Positions 46,377-56,540 of a stretch of 64,000 nt of DNA are shown here, in pieces. The number at the start of each line of letters is the position of its first letter. The stretch's first letter is position 1. This DNA is from Parachlorella kessleri (taxonomy: Eukaryota > Chlorophyta > Trebouxiophyceae > Chlorellales > Chlorellaceae): assembly GCA_001598975.1 (NCBI GenBank), contig BBXU01000146.1, forward strand, positions 1 to 64,000, given 5' to 3'. Made by a program: the position numbers and the translations under genes. The notes under the pieces are model-generated. The model ran no database searches and was not told the origin of the DNA. It saw only the letters and a program-made list of their open reading frames with translations.

Positions 46377-48767
46377 CTAAAGCCGGCCCTCTATCTTTTG
46401 CTTGATGATGCGCTGCGCGATTTCCACCGACTCCTGGCTGCCGCTGATGGTGCACACGCGGTCGCTGGTGCCGGCCATGAACTCGCCCTTGGCGCTGATG
46501 CGGATGTTCACACCCAGCATCTCCTTGATCTGCTTGATCACCTGCACGCACGGCAGGGCACAACACACAGCGTACACAGCGCGCCATACAAAGATCCCTA
46601 CGCCCTGTCGGGGAACTGGCCTGAGGACGGGCAGGGAGCCGAGAGCCTGCGGGCGCACCATAGACTGGCGGCGCAAGAAGGCAAGGAATGCCACAGAGGG
46701 GGACCTCTCAGTGTCACAAGCAAGGGGGCTAGCTGCATAACGCCTGGAGCCGTACCCATTACAACAATCCTCGAACTCTGAAACGATGCCAGCACCAAAG
46801 AAGGAAAGAGCATACTTGTAGCGGTTCCTGCCAGCGCCTCCACCTCACAACCTCTCACAAGCAACTTCCAGCAACAAGCTACTCAACTCTGCCTGCCTGC
46901 CAGACCTCCCTCGCACCTGGCCCTGCTTGCCAATGACAACCCCCACTTTATCCTCCGGCACCGGCATCGTCACAGACTGCGCCGGCGCCCCCTGCGGCCC
47001 GCCCGCTGCGCCGCCCATGCCCTGCGGCGGCGGGTAGGGCCCGCCCCCCGGCAAGAAGCCGCGGTGGGAGTACGACAGGTTGGCATCTGTCAGCAGGTGG
47101 TAGTCAGGGTTCTCAGAGAGTTTAGTCACCACCAGGGCCACTGCCCGCATCAGCTGGTCAATGTCGCCCGTCATTCTCACCACCCGCTCCTGCAGGCCTG
47201 CACGCAAGCCAGCCCAGACGAGGGAGGGGCGCGTCAGGCGCAGCGGCACGGCACGCGGCATGGCTGCTGTCAGACCTTACCCCTGGGCTGGGAGGAAGGG
47301 AGACAGGGGGGCTCCATGCTGCGCAGCGCAGCACCCAACAAGCTGCTGGAGGTTGGGACGACTGCCTTTATGAAATGCCCCAACGCAAGCCCTGCCTCAG
47401 CAGCTGTGATGGGGAACATGCTATGACTGTCGGCGTCGATCTCCCCTACTCGCCCACCTCCGTACAAGCCACACCACCGCACAAGCCACCACGTAACCCA
47501 CACATGTTTCTACTACGTCAGCGCTGGGAATCCGGCAATCCGGCCAGGTCTCCAGGCCGCCACGCGCGGCGCGGCCCCACCTGGGACTGTGGGCGGCGAC
47601 GAGATGTTGAATGTGGCCTTGGAGTCCTCATTGAAGCTGCGTATGGTTGCCCCGCCCTTGCCTATGAGCGTGCCGCACAGCCGCGAGTGCACCAGCATGC
47701 GCAGCTGCAGCAGCTCGGCGCTCTCCTTGGCCTGCGGGCCGGGAAGGCAGGCAGGTGGCGCCAGCAAGGAGCCTCAGCAGGCATCACATGAACCCAGCCG
47801 GCCAGCTCTGCTGCTACCACTGTGTCCGAGGAGTACCAAACACTCCTTGCCTGTCGCTCCAGCACCAGCCTAGCCTACCCTCTGACTAACCCATCACAAA
47901 TGCTGCAGCTGGCTTCTCTGCCGGTGGCGAGCCCCCCAGAGACTCTCAGTGACCCCCAGTGACTTCTCACGTGCCTGCGAGAGCCACGCCTCACAAGCAT
48001 GTCCCCCCACTTGCACAGTGCCCACCTGCACTGCCCTGAGCGCCCCCGGCTCGCTCTTGAGCTTGGACAGCACCAGGTGCAGCGCTGTCAGCAGCTGGTT
48101 CACTGTCCCTGAGATGAGAAGAATCCGATCCTGCCCACCATCGTCATTATTTAAGGGGTAGAACTCATTCGACTTGGACAGCTGCAAGAGCAAGCGCGGC
48201 GCATATCTCTAAATGGGATGAAGCAGCTAGCCGCCACACTGGGCTAGTAACACCACCTGTCCTCCCCAGAGCACTGATGTGGCTCTCAAAGACTGCGTGA
48301 TAACAAACAGGATGAGACTTGCCGCGGCACACACCTGGGTGCTCACTAGTCTGTGGCCTGGTAGCCACACTTTCACAACTGCCTGTGTATTGCCATGCAC
48401 ATACAATCATATACCTGCAGGTTTCGTACCTGCATCCTTGCACTAGACTGCGTCTGTATCTCTGTGATATTGGCTCCTCCCTTGCCGATGATGCTGCCAG
48501 CTGCTACGTTAGGGACCAAAAACTTCACCTGCACCAGGGCACCCGTCCGCCCACTCGTCTATGTGCTACAACAACCAGGCAGCAATACTGAGCTCTTCGC
48601 AGTGCTGCACAACTCACTACAACTCGCTCTTCTCGCACAGGAACGTCATCCTCGAGGAGGCCGGCGCTGTCCGGGACATCTGCCACCTCTGCTGCGCCAT
48701 TCGTCCCGTTGCTGACAGGGTTATCGTCAAGCGTTGCCGTTTCCTGCTGTGTCTCCGGTGCTTCCAT
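46377..48767 (-). CDS. Triple KH-domain RNA-binding protein (PCBP/Nova-like)
   Basis: Six exons: 48618-48767, 48430-48528, 48026-48181, 47581-47731, 46917-47197, 46377-46541; phases agree, 333 residues. After a 50-residue acidic Thr/Glu-rich start come three type I KH domains. KH1: VKFLVPNVAAGSIIGKGG with the GxxG loop at 65-68. KH2: LRMLVHSRLCGTLIGKGG with the loop at 159-162. KH3: MPVPEDKVGVVIGKQG with the loop at 275-278, ending in VCTISGSQESVEIAQRII. A Gly/Pro/Tyr-rich linker joins KH2 and KH3. This matches poly(C)-binding/Nova and plant PEPPER-like proteins, which bind single-stranded C/U-rich RNA in splicing or mRNA control. All three loops are intact. Divergent from the TRIP4-AlkB gene. 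Confidence 0.9.
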
Positions 48768-48979
48768 GGTGCAGTTAGATTAGATGTGACAGCAGATCGG
48801 GGGCCTGACCGCTACCACCGCAATCTCTTGTCAATCAGCTGATCTCTGGCAGGAGTAAATGGAGGATCTGCAGCTGGAATTGCACCGGAGAGCCTCCCGC
48901 CCACAGCGACCCGCCACCCCTGTGGCCTGGGCCAGCAGATCCAGATGCAGCACATGCGACGAGGACTCCTCTCATTGGC

Positions 48980-49027
48980 GGGCTGACTTGCGCTTGGTCA
49001 AAGAAGGGCTGACTTGCGCTTAGTCAA
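48980..49027. repeat. 22-bp direct repeat in divergent promoter
   Basis: Copies at 48980-49001 and 49006-49027 (period 26 bp), one mismatch: gggctgacttgcgctt then [G/A]GTCAA. The first copy contains TTGACC on the minus strand, a W-box-like core. Possible paired binding sites. Confidence 0.6.
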
Positions 49028-49356
49028 GGCGGTAGCTCAGTGCGGGTTGCAGACTTCCCTGCAGGTGTGCTGACTGTTATAAACAATGCTTTGAGCTCTT
49101 GCTGTCCCAGACCCTGAATAATTGATACTTGGCACCACGTGATCACACGATCAGCCATGTGCACATGTCCAATGTCCTTGCCATGGCCATGCATGGTGTA
49201 CTTCTTGCAAGTGTGTTCAACAGACTTCCTTGAACAAAGGTGCCTCCGCCAAATTACAAAGCCCGAGCAGTTTGTAATCATATGCAGGCAAGCCTTCCTG
49301 CAAGTCACAGCTCAGTGGAAGTGTTGAGAGGCGGTTCGCTGGCCTTCTGCGACTTC

Positions 49357-49364
49357 TATATAAA
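49357..49364 (+). promoter_or_regulatory. TATA box of the TRIP4-AlkB gene
   Basis: TATATAAA 196 bp upstream of the ATG at 49560, in a region without other genes. Confidence 0.45.
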
Positions 49365-49559
49365 CCCATTCCAGCTTCTGAGAGCTTCTTCATGAGAGCG
49401 GTGCTGGAAGTGGCAGCACCCAAGTCAGCTTTCAAGAGGCCGCCCAGCTAGTCAGCACTGCCCCATCAACACCCTTCTTGTTCAGGCTAGCTGCTGGCCG
49501 CTGCATCAGCTGTGCAGCCAAAAAGTACCACCCCAGGCTAGCAGATTGGCAGCACAGTC

Positions 49560-52500
49560 ATGCAGCGCAGGCAGCAGCAGCGGCAGCAGCAGGCTGCATC
49601 GCTGTCAGGCGGTGGCAGCGGTGCTCAGCCGGCTGGCAGCGCCAGCGCCCAGCCGCCGGCCAGCGGTGGTGCTGTGGACCGGGACGTGCTCAAGCAGCAG
49701 CTGGTGCGGGTGCTACAGTGGGACCCATTTGCAGCCGAGGGCGTGGTGGCCGCGGTGGAGGGGGCTGGCAGCCAGCAGGAGGTGGAGGACCTGGTTGAGG
49801 TGGGTGGTAAACTAGGCTTGCCAAGCCAGTCTGTTCTGGGTATTGTGTGGCTTGCCGGGTGTGCTGGGCGCCAGGCAGAACGCACTAGACGTGGTAAGGC
49901 AAGTCCCGTTGACGGAGGGGCTGGCAAAGGGCTGTGCCACACGCGTTTGTGTGGCTTCTGCGAATGGCTGTGGTGAGCTTGCCAGCGCGATAGACATTTG
50001 CAGAGAACAGGGGGGTAGTGTAGGTGTTACGGGCATCTTCAGCAAATGTAGCAGGTCTCCCATTGCCCCTGGCAGCTGGTACGAACGCTGCCGACAAGCG
50101 GACGGCATGTCAGTTGGGGTTGCGCGGCGGTGCATGGGTGGGCGGTGCAGCAGCAGCATTAGGGTCGCTGCTGGCCTGGCTGGCACGCTGCTGGGCTTGG
50201 CAAGCTGCAGGCTGGCAAGGAGCGCTGCCAAGCACCATCACTATGTGTATGCCATGCCAGCCTGCGCCTTCGCAATGCAGGGCTTCATGGGCGGGTCGCT
50301 GCCAGCCAGGGAAGCTGTGCTGCGCTTCTGGCAGTCCAGCGGCGCAGGCTCCGCAGATGCCAAGGCCCAGGCGGCAGCGCCGGCCGGCAGCCATGTGCAC
50401 AGGAAGCAGGGTGAGGTTGCCAGGGCGCCCGCCCAGGCGGCCGCGGGCGCACGAGGAGGAGGGGCTGGCAGCAGTGGTGGAGGCGGTGGTGGGCCCAGCA
50501 GGCCCAGCAGGGGCGGCAGCGCACCCAGCGGGGGCGTCGAGCTGCCTGCACCAAGCCAGCCAGTGGCTGCCAAGGACGGCGGCAAGGTGAGCATGCAGCT
50601 AGGCTGGGACGGGTGATACATGTGGGTGATATTTGTATTACAATATATGTAGGGGACATATCTATTACCAGTCAAGCGTTATCTACCGGTGGGTGGTGCC
50701 TGCATCAGGCGACAGTACGGCAGGGGTGGGCATGGTGCTTGGAAGTCCTTCGCATACCCTGTACAGCTGCTACCCGCCCCAACATCCCTGGGTGTGCTTG
50801 CTCTTTGTGTGTCAGCCTGCTGCCGGCACTGAAGCCTGATGCTGTACCTGCTGTGCCAGGCTGTCTCACAGCTGCAGTGGTGACTGTTGCAAACCACCCC
50901 TGCCACCCCCTGCTGTGCCCTCAGGTCCCGGACTTTGGGGTCAACATCCGGACCACCGTCAAGAAGGGCAAGAGCAGCAGCACCAGCCAGGGCGGTGGCC
51001 CGCTGACTGCTGCCCGGCTGGAGAGGCCCGTGGTCAACTGCCTCAGCTGCGGGCGCATCTTTGACTGCCGGGCAGTCACCAACGACACCATCCAGTTCCT
51101 GGGTGCGTGTGAGGGGTGGTTCCACAGTTGAGGTGTTGGGCTAGGGCTCACTGGAAGAGGCTGTCCCTCCTTTCACTCGCATGCGAGCCTGGACTTTGAC
51201 CATCTGACAGTGGGTTTATTATTATTAGGCAACAGCACCAAGCTGGCTGCGTGGCGACTGACTGACGCGCGAGTAGGTGGGCATGCCTGTGCGCGGCCCT
51301 GTTCCTACATGGTTTGCATGCTGTGTCAAGCTCCTGTCGTGGGTTATGGGTGCCCTAAGTCAGGTACCCTGGGTGATGCGCCCTCGGCAAAAAGCGCAGC
51401 ACTTGGGGTATGTGTTACGAGCGAGCGAACAAGGAGGACCGCAACTCTTCCCTGCGCTGTTGCAGAGTCTGGCGGCGTCTGCACCTTCTGCGGCAACCAG
51501 GTGGCCTTGCGCTATTCCGACGGCACGCCCGTGCCGCCTGCGAGTGCCGGCCACGAGCAACCGCAGCCGGGCCACAGCCGGTCCCCTGGAGAAGCGCAGC
51601 CAGCAGCAGCAGCAGCAGCAGCAGCGCCTGTCCCAGCAGCGGCAGCCAATGGGAGCACAACAGCGAATGCAGCACAGCAGCAGCTAGGCCAGCAACACCA
51701 GGCGCAGCAGCAGCAGCCTCTGCGGGAGTTGTCGGAGGGCGAGGTGGCGGCGCTGGAACTGAAGAACCGGCTGGTGGACTACGACCGCAACTCCGCCAAG
51801 CGCACCGTCGTCATCGACGACCAGAGCGACTTTTTTGAGATAGACAGCAACGCATGGCTCAATGATGAGGTGCGGTGGCTTGGGGGGCAGGGAGCGTGCC
51901 TGCCGCACCTGGAGGCATGTGGATGGCACTTGGTCACCTTGTTTGGATGGAACAGGGCCTGCGGGGAGTGTCGCAGCTTTGCTTGGACCTGGCTTGGGCT
52001 GGTGTCTCAGGCGGGTAGGTTCTTGCGAATGATGTTCCTCTTCTTGGTATTTGTAAGGAGCTGGAAGGCATGGCTCGTGTGCATTCCTGCCCCAAAATGT
52101 ATCAAGCACCGACTCCTCGACTGCTGTGCGGAACACCTCCTTTCATTTGCCTCTGCAGGAGCGTGCGCAGCTCAAGCAGCGGCAGAGAGAGCTGCAGGAG
52201 GCGGAGGAGGCGCGGCGGCGGAGGGTGACAGTCACGATAGACCTGCTGGGCCGCAAGGTGGGTGGGTGGGTGGGTGGGTGGGTGGCGCTGTGCAGCCCAG
52301 GGCCGGAATGGCTCCAGCGAGCGGTAGTTGGCCTGCTTGGCAGCCAGGTGTTGTTGTGCTGTCTCAGTAGGCAAGGGCAGGTGCCTTTGCTGGTGCATGG
52401 CAAGGCGCAGGCCAGGCCCCAGGCCTAGGTAGGCTGCCCCAGGTGGTGTGAGCGAGGCAGAGCCCATGGCTGTTGCCTGGGACTAGCCCAGCTCATATTG

Positions 52501-55500
52501 AGGGGCTGTGCTGGCTTTGCCCCGTCCCATGGTAGTCGTTGCACCATATAATTTAGTGGCCTCAGCTCGTCTCAATGAGCAGTACCGCATCAAAACTCAG
52601 GCAAGGCCCAATAGCATCTAGCAGCTAGCTCAGGAAGTACAGGTCAACCCTCTGTCCTCTTTGTTCGCATTACGTGCCACCCATACTAATACTTTGTCCA
52701 TTGTGAATGTGCTGGGTCACCACTGTTGAGGGTGCAAAGCGTCGGCTTGGCTGTTGCGACAGGTCTTGCTGGATGACAACACAGAGGCGGCAAAGACTGA
52801 ACCTGCTGCCAGAGCGGCAGCCGAGGCTGCTGTCCAAGCTGCCAAGGCGACAGCTGAGGAGCTGCCACAGGTGACGGTGTTGGAAGTTGTAACCCTCAGC
52901 TCCCTAGCATCTCCCAGCGTGTGGGGTGGTGGCAACGTTTTCATGCTCGCATCCTCTGCACAGAATGACTATGGGTCATCAAACCGGCTTTTGCGCTCGC
53001 TCAAGGCACTAAGCCGAGACCTTGCCAGAATTGCTTCTCAACGATGTAGCTCTTCTTACAAGTTCACCGCCCCCAACTGCAGGGTGGCGGCAGTGCTGCC
53101 CAGGCGGCCTTGGAGCGAGCCGAGGAAGCCCTGCGCTCCCTCCGCATCTGCGTCAACCCCTCCCTGGCGGCCGCCAACTACGTCTTCCTCCCCACAGCAG
53201 CAGCACCACCACCAGCTGCAGCGGAGCCCAGGGGCACCGCTGGGGCAGCCAGCCACGGTGCCCGGCGGGTGGGCGCCAACTCTGGGGAGGGGGACGCAAC
53301 CCCGGCCTCCATGAACCGTAGCCGGGATATGGCCGCAACGCATGCGCCGCGCGGCGGCAACAGCACAGGTGGCGGCGCGGCGCATGGCCAGGGCAGGCGG
53401 CGCTCGCGGCAGCAGCAGGGAAGGGGGGCTGCCGGCGCCCCGCCTCGGCTGCAGCACGATGGTGGGTTGCCCTTTGCCTCTACTCCACTCGTTACTGCGG
53501 TGCTGCCCGTGCTCTCTGGCTTCATGGTTATGTACACCCCGAGGTTCGGGCTAGGCGTGGTGAGCAAGGCCTTTGTGTTTGTTGGGGAACCCTGTGGACG
53601 CCTTTCTCCGCTGCTGTTCCTTGCCGGGCGCGCTTCTACTGCTTCCCCTTGACTGCACGACCCGGGGTATGTCAAACCTCGCACCAGCCCCTTCAGGGAC
53701 TGACCTGCTCCTGAGGCATTCCTGATGGAGCTCAGGAGGTGTGCACATCTATATGTCTACCTTGCCCAGAAAGGCGTCCTAAGGGAATGCCCTGTCTCCT
53801 GTCTTCTGGCGCAGACCCCTTCCAGCTGGATATTGACACTGCGGTCGAAGTGCTGGCCGAGGATGAGTCGTCACGAGCTGCCCTAGAGCAGTCCATGGAT
53901 GAGGCTCAGCAGGGCCCCTTCGACCTCTGTCCTCCTGTGGCGCCTGCCACGATGCGGCCGCTGGGCCCCCCTGCTGGGCGCGCTGGGGGTGCTAGCAGGC
54001 AGCGGGAGGGGTCTGCAGGACCACTCCAAACAGCAGCACCACGGGTGGAAGGTGAGCACACTTTTAATTGGCAGGCAGGGACCACGGTGCCGGTCAGGCA
54101 GGGCGTGCCGGAACGTGGACAGGCGCGGTCAGGAGGCGGACGCGTGCTGGGCTTGCACTGCAAGCTGTGTTCTGGGAAGGCGGGCAGGGGCCTTTACAAA
54201 GATATCGGTCTTTCCTGCTTCCTGCCAGGGAGCCGGCGGGCCTGACAGACTAATGAGACCCTGGTACGGGTGCACGTCCTGCCGCGTGCAGTGCTGCAAG
54301 AGGGCATGGTGTTGCTGCGGGGGTGGCTCTCTCTGGCCCAGCAGGCTGAGGCTGTGGGGGCCATCCGGGCCCTGGGGCTGGGACCCGGCGGCTTCTACAC
54401 ACCCTCGTACTCCAATGGCTCCCAGCTTGCGCTGCGCATGATGGGCCTGGGCCTTCATTGGGAGCCCCGTACGTCCTCCTATGAAGAGGCAAGCAGGGTC
54501 CTTGCCGCCCGGGTTACAGCAACAGGGGGGAAGGCGCGTGCTTGAGCCGCAGCTGAGGAGCTGGTGCATCTGCAGTCGCCTTGTTTGGCTTGGGGGCCTT
54601 TCGTGGCATTAGTTGCTTGTTGGGCTTTGCAAGGGTAGCTTTGACAGGTGTGTGCCTTGTATCTTCATGGTCAGTGTCACTGACGTGTTCAGGCAACTGC
54701 CCAACGCTGATTGCCCACTCCTCCTTCACGTACTTCTTGCTCCGCAGACTCGGTCCTCCCATGATGGAGCCAGGCCCCCTCCCATCCCCGCCTTCCTCCT
54801 GGACCTGGTCCAGCGCTGCATGAGTGATGCGCAGACGGCGCCCGGCGTGGGCAATCTGCCGCCCATCAGGCCCAACATCTGCCTCTGCAACTTTTACGAG
54901 AAGCAAGGCAGGCTGGGCCTGCACCAGGTGGGTCCTTGTCAGGATCCAAATAAATAAATAGGGGGCGTGGAAGGATGGGGCTGCACGAGAAGCCTGCCAG
55001 GAAGTGCTTGTAGAAGGGTGTATGTGGCTTGTGGTGGGCGGTAGACGAGATGACTACAAAGGACAGCTGCGTGCATGCTCCCTGCACCGGCAAGAGTCTC
55101 TGTGCAGCTGGGCACCCCCGGCCGGAGGTACAATATGCAGCCTCCCCTAGCAACATTAGCAAAACTGCCGGCGCACCTCTGTGGTATTACCTGTCTTGTA
55201 AGGGCCACCATTTAGGGTTGGTTCCCGGGCTACCTAGCTGCCATGCTCATTGCTGTATGTACGTGTGTGCAGGACAAGGACGAGAGCCCCGAGAGTCTGA
55301 AGGCGGGCATCCCGGTGGTGTCGTTCAGCATAGGCGATGCGACAGACTTTGCCTACGGTCCCTCCAGGGACGAAAGCTGCTGTCAGGTCGTGCGCTTGGA
55401 GTCGGGGGATGCCCTGGTGTTTGGCGGCCCGTCGCGCATGGTCTACCATGCTGTGCGTGCTGTGCATGGCGGCACAGCACCGGCGGAGCTTGTGCAGCGC

Positions 55501-55548
55501 ACCAACCTGCGACCGGGGAGGCTCAATCTGACGTTCAGGCAGACCTGA
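49560..55548 (+). CDS. TRIP4/ASC-1 zinc-finger protein fused to an AlkB-type dioxygenase
   Basis: Exons: 49560-49799, 50281-50586, 50925-51102, 51466-51869, 52159-52257, 52763-52870, 53083-53461, 53815-54051, 54249-54488, 54748-54927, 55273-55548; about 880 residues. The front half is TRIP4-like: helical N-terminus, C2HC5-type finger (C221, C224, C230, C247, C250), KNRLVDYDRNSAKRTVVIDDQSD, NAWLND, VTIDLLGRK, ICVNPSL. Where TRIP4 has its ASCH domain, this gene has a plant-type AlkB 2-oxoglutarate/Fe(II) dioxygenase: GMVLLRGWLSL, GPGGFYTPSY, GLGLHWEP, CLCNFYEKQGRLGLHQDKDES (HxD ligands), VVSFSIGDATDF, VYHAV (distal His), NLRPGRLNLTFR. Phases match up to 54051. The join 54051/54249 leaves a phase 1 to 0 mismatch, so a small exon is missing or two genes abut. 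The exon ending at 54488 uses a GC donor. Confidence 0.75.
52258..52284. repeat. (GGGT)n short tandem repeat
   Basis: Tetranucleotide tract starting exactly at a splice donor of the TRIP4-AlkB gene. G-rich on the transcribed-sense strand; it may form a quadruplex in the pre-mRNA. Confidence 0.8.
52596..52692. repeat. Dispersed repeat, copy C (degenerate)
   Basis: In a TRIP4-AlkB intron. Its last ~32 bp (ttgttcgcat.acgtgccacc...) match copy B with few differences; the front is diverged. Confidence 0.45.
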
Positions 55549-55630
55549 TGCACCTGGAGCCAGCAGGGGAGGGAGGCTTGTGACTTCAAGAAACATGCAG
55601 ACTGGAAGATAAGAGTACGGCGGACTCCCA

Positions 55631-55635
55631 TGTAA
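55631..55635 (+). terminator. TGTAA polyadenylation signal of TRIP4-AlkB
   Basis: TGTAA 83 bp after the stop codon, in the expected orientation. Confidence 0.45.
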
Positions 55636-56382
55636 CATGCTCTTAGCGAGGGCCGCTGCCATACATCTCCTGTATCTTTTTGAGTTGGTAGCTGTTCGAC
55701 TGTATCCCAAGGGGCTTAAAGCTTGGTTATCTCGGGATAATGCAGGATCCCTTGTGCTTCTCCGCAAGTTCAGCTGTAGCCAGCTCTTAGTTTTTTCCGG
55801 GAGGGTACTGGTTGCATCCAACTTCATGGCTCAAGGGGCGCAGCTGCTTCTTTGCTCGACTAGGACCTCGTGCATCGACATTTAAAGTAGTGATCTCTAG
55901 CTGTGCTTGTCAGGATAATTGTGCTCATTTAAACAGATGCAGGCTCAATGCAGCGCATCCGAGGGACAGCTAGCCTTAGGATGATTTGGCCGTAATCCAT
56001 CATTTTCGGCGAGAGCAACCGTCAAATTGCTGTAAGCAGGACTGGTGGTTTAGGTAAGAAGGATTTGCTTTGCGAACATGTTGAAAAGGACATTCAGGAA
56101 AAAATGGACTGCACAGTCAGTCACACCGACTTTCAAAACTTAACATAAAAAGGTATCACAGGGCCCTCGCCTAGACTTACAACCCACAGCATCAAACGCT
56201 GCATTCCTTGCTTGAGGCAAGCCCGCGCCCATAGCAAGGCCCCCCATCACCAAGGCCACAGGTATCAGCTCACTCAGCCATGGCTTTCTGACAAAGTGTT
56301 GCGCAACAGGAGAGTGCATTACAATCCTTGGTGCAGCAGTGAGGAGGCATATCTGGGGAGAGAACTACTGGATCAGCACTCA

Positions 56383-56471
56383 GGCAAGACTCGGGCACAT
56401 TCTGCATCCAGCCCTGTCAGTCCAGCTTAACTCACTCCCTGTTCGCACTACCTGCCACCCATGCCAATATC
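56383..56471. repeat. Dispersed repeat, copy B
   Basis: Same order of blocks as copy A (25549-25640): caagactc, cattctgcatccagcc, tgtcagtccag, ctccctgtt, ctgccacccatg. Lies just beyond the 3' end of the ABCB gene. Confidence 0.6.
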
Positions 56472-56519
56472 TAAAAGCCATTCGCCTTCCCACCACCACA
56501 CCAATGGCAGCGTTAGGGC

Positions 56520-56524
56520 TTACA
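56520..56524 (-). terminator. TGTAA polyadenylation signal of the ABCB gene
   Basis: TTACA on the plus strand, 17 bp beyond the stop codon of the minus-strand gene. Confidence 0.35.
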
Positions 56525-56540
56525 AGCTATACAGCAGATA

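Larger units (their letters stand above)
48768..49559. other. Divergent promoter region of the KH and TRIP4-AlkB genes
   Basis: 792 bp holding a 22-bp direct repeat (48980-49027) and a plus-strand TATA box (49357-49364). A minus-strand frame at 49217-49435 has no recognisable motif. Confidence 0.5.
55549..56540. other. Convergent intergenic region with a repeat copy
   Basis: 992 bp between the TRIP4-AlkB (+) and ABCB (-) stops. It contains TGTAA signals for both and dispersed repeat copy B. AT-richer than the coding parts; no gene seen. Confidence 0.5.

Noticed and set aside
49217..49435. Minus-strand frame of 72 codons upstream of TRIP4-AlkB
   Set aside because: It overlaps the TATA box and promoter region and shows no recognisable family or splice sites.
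55234..55827. Minus-strand frame of 197 codons
   Set aside because: Antisense to the final AlkB exon with its HxD-proximal and RxNLTFR motifs.
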